Assembly: GCF_902459695.1 (NCBI RefSeq)
Contig: NZ_CABPRZ010000011.1
Span: forward strand, 62,001-126,000
DNA length: 64,000 nt
Direction: 5' to 3'
DNA from: Pandoraea terrae
GTDB taxonomy: Bacteria; Pseudomonadota; Gammaproteobacteria; Burkholderiales; Burkholderiaceae
The notes beneath the pieces were generated by a model that searched no databases, had not been told where the DNA came from, and saw nothing but the letters and a program-made list of their open reading frames with translations. Shown here piece after piece: positions 17,715 to 25,142 of this stretch. The first letter of the stretch is position 1. Every line of letters begins with the position of its first letter. Made by a program: the position numbers and the translations under genes.

Positions 17715-20025
17715 CACCGGACTGACGGAACTTCGGCCGTCTTCGTCGACGTCATCGTCACGTTCCGGCCCGTTGTCGGCGGGCTGGCGTGCCGGCATGG
17801 CGTTCGTCATCGCGGCCTCGCTGATGATCCTCGCGCCCGCGGCGCACGCCGTGCCGTCGTTCAACGAGGTGCGCGAGGATTGGCGGGCATCGGATTGGAT
17901 CCTGCTCGATCGTCATGGCGCAGCGCTCCAACGCCTGCGTGCCGACCCGAGCGCGCGGCGCGGCGACTGGGTTACGCTCGAGGCCGTATCCCCGGCGTTC
18001 CGTCAGGCGCTCGTGCTCTCCGAGGACAAACGCTTCTACGCGCACAGCGGCGTCGATTGGCGTGGCGTGGCGGCCGCGGCCTGGGGCAACCTGTGGCATT
18101 CGCGAACGCGCGGCGCGTCCACGCTCACGATGCAACTCGCCGGCTTGCTCGACGACGATCTCCGGCCGAATACGCGCAACCGGTCCGTCACACAAAAGAT
18201 CGGCCAGGCGGCCACCGCGCTGTGGCTCGAACGCCGTTGGCGCAAGGATGAAATTCTCGAAGCGTATCTGAATCTCGTGCCCTTTCGCGGGGAGCTCGTG
18301 GGTCTGTCGGCCGTGTCGCAAACGCTCTTCGGCAAGTTGCCCGTCGGCCTCGATGCCCGGGAGTCGGCGCTGGCCGCGGCGTTGTTGCGGGCGCCAAACG
18401 CGTCTGCGTCGCGTGTCGCCCAGCGCGCGTGCGGCATCCTGCGCGAGATGGGCGAGCCGCGTGAATGCGACGGTCTCGACGGTTACGCGCAACTGGTCTT
18501 TGCGCGGCCAGCCAACGTCGTGATGCGTGACGCGGTGAACCTCGCGCCGCATTACGCGCGGCGAGTGTTCTCGGCTGGGCATCCGCCGCCGGGCACGTCG
18601 ATCGTCAGCACGCTCGACGCCGGTGTGCAGCGCATGGCCGTGGCGACGCTCACGCAAACGCTGCGCGAAATGAACGTGCCGGGCCGCCGCCGCAATGTGC
18701 AGGACGGCGCGGTTGTCGTACTGGACAACGCTACCGGCGAAGTACTGGCATGGGTGGGTTCTTCCGGCGAATTGTCGGCGGCGGCGCAGGTCGATGGCGT
18801 AACGTCTTTGCGGCAGGCCGGCTCCACGCTCAAGCCGTTCCTGTACGCGCAGGCCATCGCCGAAAAGCGCCTGACGGCCGGCTCGTTGCTCGACGATGCG
18901 CCGCTCGATCTGCCGACCGGCGGCGGTCTCTACATCCCGCAAAACTACGATCGGCAATTCAAGGGATGGATCAGCGCCCGCACGGCGTTGGCGTCGTCGT
19001 TGAATGTGCCAGCCGTGCGCACGCTCGTGATGGTCAGCCCGCGACGCTTTGCGCAGACGCTCGTCGCCCTGGGCCTGCCGCTGACGGAAAGCGGCGACTA
19101 CTACGGCTACAGTCTCGCGCTGGGCAGCGCCGATGTCACCTTGCTGTCGCTGACGAACGCCTTTCGCGCGTTGGCCGATGGGGGGCGCGCCAGCCCCATA
19201 CGCGAAAGGTTGACGCCCCCCGCCAGCGCGCGGCATGGCAGCAGTGCTGCCGAGGCCGCCGAGGCCCACGACATCGCCGCCAAGCAGGTTTTCACGCCGC
19301 AAGTCAGCTTCATCGTTGCGGACATGCTTGCGGACCGTCATGCGCGCACGCGCACCTTCGGTCTCGACAGCCCGTTGACCACGCGTTTCTGGAGCGCCGT
19401 AAAAACCGGCACCAGCAAAGACATGCGCGACAACTGGGCGATCGGATTCTCGCGGCGTTACACCGTGGGCGTCTGGGTGGGCAATGCCGACGGCGCGCCG
19501 ATGTGGGACGTCTCAGGCGTCACGGGTGCAGCGCCGATCTGGCACCGCATCATGGAAGTGCTGCATCGCCACACGCAGAGTCCCGCGCCTGTCGCGCCGT
19601 CCGGCGTCGTGCGTCAGGCGATTCATTATTCAGGCGATGTCGAACCCGCGCGCGAAGAATGGTTCCTGGACGGCACGGCGCAAAGTGAGTTCGCGCTCGC
19701 CGCCATGTCGACTGCAGCGCCGTCCGGGCCGATGTGGCGCATTGCGGGGCCCGCCGACGGCACGATCATCGCGCTGGATCCCGACATTCCGCCGGAGCGC
19801 CAACGGGTCTGGTTCCGCGTGGCCGCCGCATGGCCAGCGGGGGCCTGGTGGCGGCTCGACGGTCAGCGGCTCGGCGCGAGCGCGCGCATCGCCTGGTTGC
19901 CGTGGCCGGGCCGTCACACGCTCGAACTTGTCGACGCGAAGGGCGCGGTGCGAGACACCGTGCGCTTCGAAGTACGCGGGGCGACGCTGCGTGATGGTGC
20001 GCGCATGCGCAATGCGGGCCGCTGA
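17704..20025 (+). CDS. pbpC: penicillin-binding protein 1C
   Basis: A 773-residue bifunctional peptidoglycan synthase. The GT51 transglycosylase has SEDKRFYAHSGVDW at about residues 109-122 and TLTMQLAG near 140-147. The transpeptidase has GSTLKP (SxxK) near 377-382, SSLN (SxN) near 433-436 and VKTGTS (KTG) near 563-568. A BiPBP_C-type beta domain forms the last 90 residues, which is diagnostic of PBP1C. A signal anchor (AGMAFVIAASLMILAPAAHA) follows a short basic N-terminus. The start overlaps the cytochrome gene by 11 bp. Genetic linkage with alpha-2-macroglobulin suggests a joint periplasmic defence and wall-repair role, as proposed for E. coli YfhM-PbpC. Confidence 0.94.
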   Translation: MRSSTGLTELRPSSSTSSSRSGPLSAGWRAGMAFVIAASLMILAPAAHAVPSFNEVREDWRASDWILLDRHGAALQRLRADPSARRGDWVTLEAVSPAFRQALVLSEDKRFYAHSGVDWRGVAAAAWGNLWHSRTRGASTLTMQLAGLLDDDLRPNTRNRSVTQKIGQAATALWLERRWRKDEILEAYLNLVPFRGELVGLSAVSQTLFGKLPVGLDARESALAAALLRAPNASASRVAQRACGILREMGEPRECDGLDGYAQLVFARPANVVMRDAVNLAPHYARRVFSAGHPPPGTSIVSTLDAGVQRMAVATLTQTLREMNVPGRRRNVQDGAVVVLDNATGEVLAWVGSSGELSAAAQVDGVTSLRQAGSTLKPFLYAQAIAEKRLTAGSLLDDAPLDLPTGGGLYIPQNYDRQFKGWISARTALASSLNVPAVRTLVMVSPRRFAQTLVALGLPLTESGDYYGYSLALGSADVTLLSLTNAFRALADGGRASPIRERLTPPASARHGSSAAEAAEAHDIAAKQVFTPQVSFIVADMLADRHARTRTFGLDSPLTTRFWSAVKTGTSKDMRDNWAIGFSRRYTVGVWVGNADGAPMWDVSGVTGAAPIWHRIMEVLHRHTQSPAPVAPSGVVRQAIHYSGDVEPAREEWFLDGTAQSEFALAAMSTAAPSGPMWRIAGPADGTIIALDPDIPPERQRVWFRVAAAWPAGAWWRLDGQRLGASARIAWLPWPGRHTLELVDAKGAVRDTVRFEVRGATLRDGARMRNAGR

Positions 20026-20134
20026 GCAGAAATATTTTGATGGAGTCGACGGCGTTTTGCCGCACGCGCTACACTGGAATCAACGTGCAGTGCTGCACGC
20101 TGTGCCATGAAAGCACGGTAACAGGAGACAGGTA

Positions 20135-21115
20135 ATGATCACGCTGGATGCGCGGCAGACCGCGCTAGCGCTACCGTATCCACAGTTGTCGGAAGCCATC
20201 GAGTCGATACTGATGGAAATGCGTTCGGGGACTGCCCGTGCGCCTGAGCGGCTGCATTTCCCGCTCGTCGAGGTTGGCGAGCGCAAGGGAAAGCGCACCG
20301 GCATCCTGCTCATCATGACTGCGACCAATCGCGATGTGGCGATGACGAAACACATCACCGTGCATCCCGAAAACAGGAGCCTGTGCAAGCCGTCGATCAT
20401 GGGCGAAGTCCTCGTGTTCGACCCGCACAACGGCGAACGGCTGATGCTGCTCGACGGGCCGACCGTCACGGGACGCCGCACCGCTGCGGTCACGTTGCTG
20501 GCCGCAAAGAAGTTCGCGCCGCGTCCGCAAGGCACCGTGCTCATCGTCGGTGCGGGCGTACAAGCGCGTTCGCATCTTGAAGCGTTCGTCGCCGGCCTCG
20601 GCAGCCGTCATTTCCTGATCTATTCGCGCAGCCATGACCGCGCACAGGCGTTGGCGGATCATGCCGCCACGCTCGGCGCCGAGGCGTCGGTTGTCGAGAC
20701 GCTCGAACCGGCGCTCGGCAGCGTCAGCATTATCGTTACGGCGACGACGAGCACCGATCCGGTGCTGCCCGACAGCGACCGGATGCGCTGGCGCGATGAT
20801 GTCTTCGTGGCAGGCGTCGGCGCGTTCCGTCCGGACATGCGCGAATTGCCGCCGCAGCTGTGCCGCGACGCCGCCGTGCGCGGCACGCTCGTCGTTGATA
20901 CGTGGGACGTGAAGCATGAAGCCGGCGACCTGCTGCATGCGGGCATCGACTGGGGACGCGCCGTGCCGCTCATGGACGCGATCCTCACACCCGACCGGTT
21001 CCGGTCGAGCGGACCGGTGTTGTTCAAGAGCGTCGGTTATGCGTTGTGGGACCTTGCGGCCGTGCTGTGCGCACGGGCAAGCCTCGCGCGGGATCCTCAG
21101 ATCGGCACCGCGTAG
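20135..21115 (+). CDS. ornithine cyclodeaminase/mu-crystallin-family imine reductase (delta-1-pyrroline-2-carboxylate reductase type)
   Basis: The 326-residue protein has the family's fold: an N-terminal segment with MTKHITVHPEN (substrate-binding Lys near 72), GRRTAAVT near 113-120, then a Rossmann domain with VLIVGAGVQARSHLEAF near 135-151 (GxGxxA). Members include ornithine cyclodeaminase, alanine dehydrogenases and pyrroline/piperideine-2-carboxylate reductases used in hydroxyproline or D-lysine catabolism. The pyrroline-2-carboxylate reductase reading is the best guess from general resemblance; no catabolic partner is adjacent. AGGAGA precedes the ATG. Its last 19 bp overlap the end of the convergent hmuV. 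Confidence 0.8.
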   Translation: MITLDARQTALALPYPQLSEAIESILMEMRSGTARAPERLHFPLVEVGERKGKRTGILLIMTATNRDVAMTKHITVHPENRSLCKPSIMGEVLVFDPHNGERLMLLDGPTVTGRRTAAVTLLAAKKFAPRPQGTVLIVGAGVQARSHLEAFVAGLGSRHFLIYSRSHDRAQALADHAATLGAEASVVETLEPALGSVSIIVTATTSTDPVLPDSDRMRWRDDVFVAGVGAFRPDMRELPPQLCRDAAVRGTLVVDTWDVKHEAGDLLHAGIDWGRAVPLMDAILTPDRFRSSGPVLFKSVGYALWDLAAVLCARASLARDPQIGTA

Positions 21116-21912
21116 GGCGCGCCGCCGGTGGCCGTGTCCGGGCGGATAATCCGCACGGGCAGGCCGAGCGCGGCTTCGATCAGCGATGCCTCCATGATTT
21201 CGGCCGGTGCGCCGCGCGCCAGGATGCGTCCGTGCACCAGCAACGCCATCGCGTCGGCATGACGCGCTGCGAGGTTGACGTCGTGCACGATCGCCAACAC
21301 GCCGATGCCCCATTCGCGCGCCAATTGCCGCGTCAGCGCCAGCAGGCGATGCTGATGCGCGAGATCGAGCGCCGCAGTGGGTTCGTCGAGCAGCAGGTAA
21401 CGGGGGACCGACGGCGCACGGCGGTTTTCATCGGGCCACAGCTGGGCCAGCACGCGCGCAAACTGCACCCGCGCCCATTCGCCGCCTGACAACGTCGTGA
21501 CGTCGCGATCGGCGAAGGCTGCCGCATCGGCTCGCCAGAGCGCCGCCATGACGACCGCTTCGTGGCTGGCGTCCCGGCGGCGCGCCTGTTGATGCGGATG
21601 ACGTCCCATCATCACGATCTCCCGTGCGGTAAACGGAAATGCCAGCGCCGCCGTCTGCGGCAGCACCGCGCGCAGCAGCGCCAGCGGGGCGGCCTTGATG
21701 GCCGGCAACGGCACGCCGTTGAGCGTGACGCTGCCGTGGCCGATCGAACGCAATGACGCGAGTTCGCCCGCGAGCGCTTTCATCAGCGTGCTTTTGCCGG
21801 CGCCGTTGCGGCCCAGCAGGGTCAGCAATTCGCCGGGACGGATGTCGATCGAGAGACCGTTGAGCACGCGCTTGGCGCCGTGCACGATCGTGAGGTCATG
21901 GGCGCTCAGCAT
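21097..21912 (-). CDS. hmuV: haem ABC transporter ATP-binding protein
   Basis: A 271-residue ATPase of the iron-siderophore/haem class that powers import through HmuU. Walker A is GRNGAGKST with Lys40; the ABC signature is LSGGEWARVQFAR; Walker B is YLLLDEPTAALD; the switch His follows in LAIVHDVN. The Q-loop lies in VLPQTAALAF. It is the last gene of the haem operon, 51 bp after hmuU, and its 3' end overlaps the convergent reductase gene by 19 bp. Confidence 0.95.
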   Translation of the reverse strand: MLSAHDLTIVHGAKRVLNGLSIDIRPGELLTLLGRNGAGKSTLMKALAGELASLRSIGHGSVTLNGVPLPAIKAAPLALLRAVLPQTAALAFPFTAREIVMMGRHPHQQARRRDASHEAVVMAALWRADAAAFADRDVTTLSGGEWARVQFARVLAQLWPDENRRAPSVPRYLLLDEPTAALDLAHQHRLLALTRQLAREWGIGVLAIVHDVNLAARHADAMALLVHGRILARGAPAEIMEASLIEAALGLPVRIIRPDTATGGAPYAVPI

Positions 21913-21963
21913 GGGAGATCCGCGGCGGGCAAGACAAAGGAGGAAGGTTCACCGGTGTTCGCC

Positions 21964-23022
21964 TCAAAGTCCGAATTGGCCGCGCCTGCGCCACAGCAGC
22001 ATCAGGAAGAACGGCGCGCCAAGCAGCGCGGTCAGGATGCCGAGCGGCAATTCGGCGGGGGCGACGAGGGTGCGTGCGACGAGGTCTGCGCCCACCGTCA
22101 GCACGGCGCCAAAGAGCGCCGCTGCGGGCAGGACGACGCGCGGATTCGGGCCCGTTACCAATCGCACGACGTGCGGCGCGACCAGACCGATGAAGCCGAT
22201 CATGCCGGTCGACGCCACCAGCGCGCCGACACACAGCGCGCAGGCGATCATCACGTGGCGTTTGACGGCTTGCACCGCGACGCCGAGGTGCATCGCTTCA
22301 GCCTCGCCGAGCAGCAGCGTGTTGAGCGAACGCGTGTAGCCGCCGAGCACGCCGACGCCCAGCACCACTGGCCAGACGATCACCGCCAACATTGGCCATT
22401 GCGCGCCGCCGAGGCTGCCGAGCGTCCAGAAGGTGAGGGTGCGAAGTTGTGTGTCGTTTGCGACATAGGTGAGCAAACCGATCAGCGCGCCAGCGGCCGC
22501 ATTGATGGCGATGCCGGCAAGCAGCAGCAACGGCAGCGCGAGGCGGCCACGCCCTGACGCGAGCCGGTAGACGAGCGCCGTCACGGCCAATGCCCCGGCG
22601 AACGCAGCGGCAGGAAGCACCCATACCCCGAGCGAGGCGGCCAGCGCCGCCGGCAACAGGGCGGCGCCAAGGACGATGACACCTGCCGCGCCGAGCGCCG
22701 CGCCACTCGCGACGCCGATCAATCCCGGATCGGCCAGCGGATTGCGGAACAGAGACTGCAACGCGCTGCCGGCGGCGCCGAAGCCAGCGCCAACGAGCAT
22801 GCCAAGCACAACACGCGGCAAACGGATTTGCACCATGACGTCGTATGCCTGCCGCGACGCGGGATCGTTACCCGGGCCGGTGAACAAGAGGGTCAGCGCC
22901 TGCGCCGGCGCGATACGGTACGCGCCCCCGCACAATGCCCCCGCTACGGCGATCGCGAGCAGCGCCGACAGCACGGACAGGACAATCCAGTGCAGTGGCC
23001 GCCGGCGCGGGTTCGGGTTCAT
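21964..23022 (-). CDS. hmuU: haem ABC transporter permease
   Basis: A 352-residue FecCD-family inner-membrane permease with about ten membrane helices. RIPRxxLGMLVGAGFGAAGSA-type sequence (here RLPRVVLGMLVGAGFG) at about residues 70-85, NPLADPGLIGV near 97-107, and GFIGLVAPHVVRL near 275-287 (the ATPase-coupling loop) are diagnostic. The open frame extends much further upstream, but the ATG at 23022 is preferred: it overlaps the hmuT stop as ATGA and starts at the first residues that make sense before helix 1. Confidence 0.95.
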   Translation of the reverse strand: MNPNPRRRPLHWIVLSVLSALLAIAVAGALCGGAYRIAPAQALTLLFTGPGNDPASRQAYDVMVQIRLPRVVLGMLVGAGFGAAGSALQSLFRNPLADPGLIGVASGAALGAAGVIVLGAALLPAALAASLGVWVLPAAAFAGALAVTALVYRLASGRGRLALPLLLLAGIAINAAAGALIGLLTYVANDTQLRTLTFWTLGSLGGAQWPMLAVIVWPVVLGVGVLGGYTRSLNTLLLGEAEAMHLGVAVQAVKRHVMIACALCVGALVASTGMIGFIGLVAPHVVRLVTGPNPRVVLPAAALFGAVLTVGADLVARTLVAPAELPLGILTALLGAPFFLMLLWRRRGQFGL

Positions 23023-23963
23023 GCGGCGTGCACCTTGCGCGCCAGTTCCGCGACCGCCTGAGGCAGACGCGGCCCGAAGCCGAGAAGATACAGGGCGTCG
23101 AACAATACGATGCGACGATAGCGGCCTGCCGGTGTGTTCGCCAACCCCGGTTGCGCGAGCAGTTTGGCGGCGGCGTCGGTCGTGCCCGTGCCGGTATGCG
23201 TTGTGAGCACGACATCCGGGCGCGCCGCGATCGCGCCCTCGGCCGTCAATGGCCGGTAGCCGGTAAAGCCGCGCAAGGCATTGTCCGCGCCGGCAAAACC
23301 GAGCATGGCATCGGCGGCGGTGTCCTGTCCGGCGACCATCATTTGATTGCCCGTGTGCCCGAGGATGAACAGCACACGCGGGCGCAGCGCAGCGCCATAA
23401 CGTTGCGAGACATCGGCGCGGACCCCTTGCCAGTCGTGCGCGAACTGCGTAGCAACCCGTTTGCCTTCGGACGGCATCCGCAAGGCCTGGGCGACGCGGA
23501 GGATACTCGCCAGCACGAGATCGGTGGTGTAGCCGTGCATGAACCGCGTGACCGCGACGCCTGCCGCAGCGATCTGTGCCAGGACGTTCGGCGGCCCGGC
23601 TTCCGCGCCGGCCAGCAGCAGATCGGGAAGCAGCGACAGCACCCCTTCGGCGGACAACGTGCGCACGTAGCCGATTTTCGGGAGTCGCGCGGCGGACGGC
23701 GGATACTGGCTCGTCAAATCGTTGGCGACGAGACATTCCTGCGCGCCGAGCGCGTAGACGATTTCGGTCAGCGCGCCACCGGCAGCGATCACGCGGCGCG
23801 GGCCGGCCGCGGCACATCCCGTCGATGGGCCAGGCGCAGCCCATGTGGGCAGGCACGCGGCCAAGGCCAGCCCGGCGCCGCCGCCAAGCAACACGCGCCG
23901 GCTCAGGCGGGCCTCGCTGTCGGCCGACGGTGCCCGGGCGAGGAGGGGCCTATGCGCTTTCAC
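23019..23963 (-). CDS. hmuT: periplasmic haem-binding protein
   Basis: A 314-residue class III binding protein that takes haem from the outer-membrane receptor to HmuUV. After a 20-residue polar lead comes SRRVLLGGGAGLALAAC, which combines a twin-arginine-like start with a lipobox ending at Cys37, so it may be exported by Tat or Sec and be lipid-anchored. RRVIAAGGALTEIVYALG near 55-72 is the BtuF/HmuT strand-helix start; GYRPLTAEGAIAARPDVVL is the second lobe. Its start overlaps the hmuS stop by 4 bp and its stop overlaps hmuU, a tightly coupled operon. Confidence 0.93.
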   Translation of the reverse strand: MKAHRPLLARAPSADSEARLSRRVLLGGGAGLALAACLPTWAAPGPSTGCAAAGPRRVIAAGGALTEIVYALGAQECLVANDLTSQYPPSAARLPKIGYVRTLSAEGVLSLLPDLLLAGAEAGPPNVLAQIAAAGVAVTRFMHGYTTDLVLASILRVAQALRMPSEGKRVATQFAHDWQGVRADVSQRYGAALRPRVLFILGHTGNQMMVAGQDTAADAMLGFAGADNALRGFTGYRPLTAEGAIAARPDVVLTTHTGTGTTDAAAKLLAQPGLANTPAGRYRRIVLFDALYLLGFGPRLPQAVAELARKVHAA

Positions 23964-25060
23964 TTTGCAGCCTCGCCCAAAGGACTCAGACGCGCGAGCG
24001 CTTCGCGCCAGTCCTCACGCTCGGCCACCCCCGGCTTGCGTTTTCCGAAGAACATGGCGATCACCATGCCGTCCGCGTCGAGCAATTCGAGCGACGAAAC
24101 CTGACCGTCCGACGTCGGCTTGCGAACGTGCCATGCGGCCGCGACAAGGTCTTCGCGCAAGTGCAGATTGAAGCCGGGATCGAGCACATTGAGCCACGGG
24201 CCCATCACGCGGATGTTTTTGACAGCGCCGGTGTGGATCTGAATCATGCCGGCATTGCCGACGAACACCATGATCGGCACGCCGCGCGCGGCGACGTCGT
24301 CGAGCAGGGCGCGCACGCTGGCGACTGGCATGGGCGTCGCGTGATCGGCCGGCGCCAGCCGCAAGGCCTGTGCCCGGTTCACGCCGTGGCGCTTGAGCAA
24401 TTCGAAGAACTGATGCGTGTCGGTCATGGCGAGCCAGTCGCGGCGCAAGGCCTCGGCGTCAATGTCGCAGTCAGGCGTTTCTGCGGCGATGGGGGCAGCC
24501 TCCGCGACGGACTGTCCGGGCGTTTGATCCTCTGCACGGAATTGTTCGACGAGCGCGTGATAGGCGGCCTCGTCGCTGTGATCGCGCAGAAAGACCTTGT
24601 GCACGGCGTGGCCGGTCTTGTCGAAGAACTGGAGCGAGCGGCGCGGACCCTTGTCGGTCGGCGTCGTCACGGCGTAGCCGTGGGCCCAGTGATGATAAAA
24701 AATGCGCAGATCGAGATCGGCGCCCAGGCCGAGCCCCATTGTGCCGCTATGGCTGAGCTTTTCGTATCGGCCGTCTTTTTCGTGCACGGCGGCGCCATTG
24801 CGCGTGAGGGCCATCACGGCGCCGAGCGCCGGCAGCGCCTCGACGAGTTCGATGAAATCGCCGCGAAGCCGCACAACGTTTTCGCCCACGAACGCTGCGA
24901 CCGTCTCCGCTTCGGAAACGCCGAGCGCGGCGGCGGCATCCCGGTCGCGCAGGTTCTTGTCCATCTTCAGTTTGAGGAAGTCGGCGCGCAGCCTGGCGAC
25001 GGGCGGCGGCACCGGAACGGCGGTCTGGGCGGAGGCCGCGGCGGTTTGAGGGTTCATCAT
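23960..25060 (-). CDS. hmuS: cytoplasmic haem-degrading/haem-transport factor
   Basis: The 366-residue protein is of the HemS/ChuS/HmuS type, with a tandem duplication of a beta-sheet domain. Repeated segments are visible: SHSGTMGLGLGADLDLRIFYHHW in the first half and the related VKNIRVMGPWLNVLDPGFNLHL in the second; FFDKTGHAVHKVFLR is a family hallmark. Relatives bind haem in the cytoplasm, shuttle it or open the ring to release iron. Start set at ATG 25060, with AAGGA six bases upstream, instead of the upstream GTG/ATG candidates. The stop overlaps hmuT. Confidence 0.93.
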   Translation of the reverse strand: MMNPQTAAASAQTAVPVPPPVARLRADFLKLKMDKNLRDRDAAAALGVSEAETVAAFVGENVVRLRGDFIELVEALPALGAVMALTRNGAAVHEKDGRYEKLSHSGTMGLGLGADLDLRIFYHHWAHGYAVTTPTDKGPRRSLQFFDKTGHAVHKVFLRDHSDEAAYHALVEQFRAEDQTPGQSVAEAAPIAAETPDCDIDAEALRRDWLAMTDTHQFFELLKRHGVNRAQALRLAPADHATPMPVASVRALLDDVAARGVPIMVFVGNAGMIQIHTGAVKNIRVMGPWLNVLDPGFNLHLREDLVAAAWHVRKPTSDGQVSSLELLDADGMVIAMFFGKRKPGVAEREDWREALARLSPLGEAAK

Positions 25061-25142
25061 GACGGATCCTTGGTGAAAGATTGGCGGCGCGCCACCGGCC
25101 CGCAAGGGCGCGGCGGCGAAATCACACGGCCTGATTGGCGAT

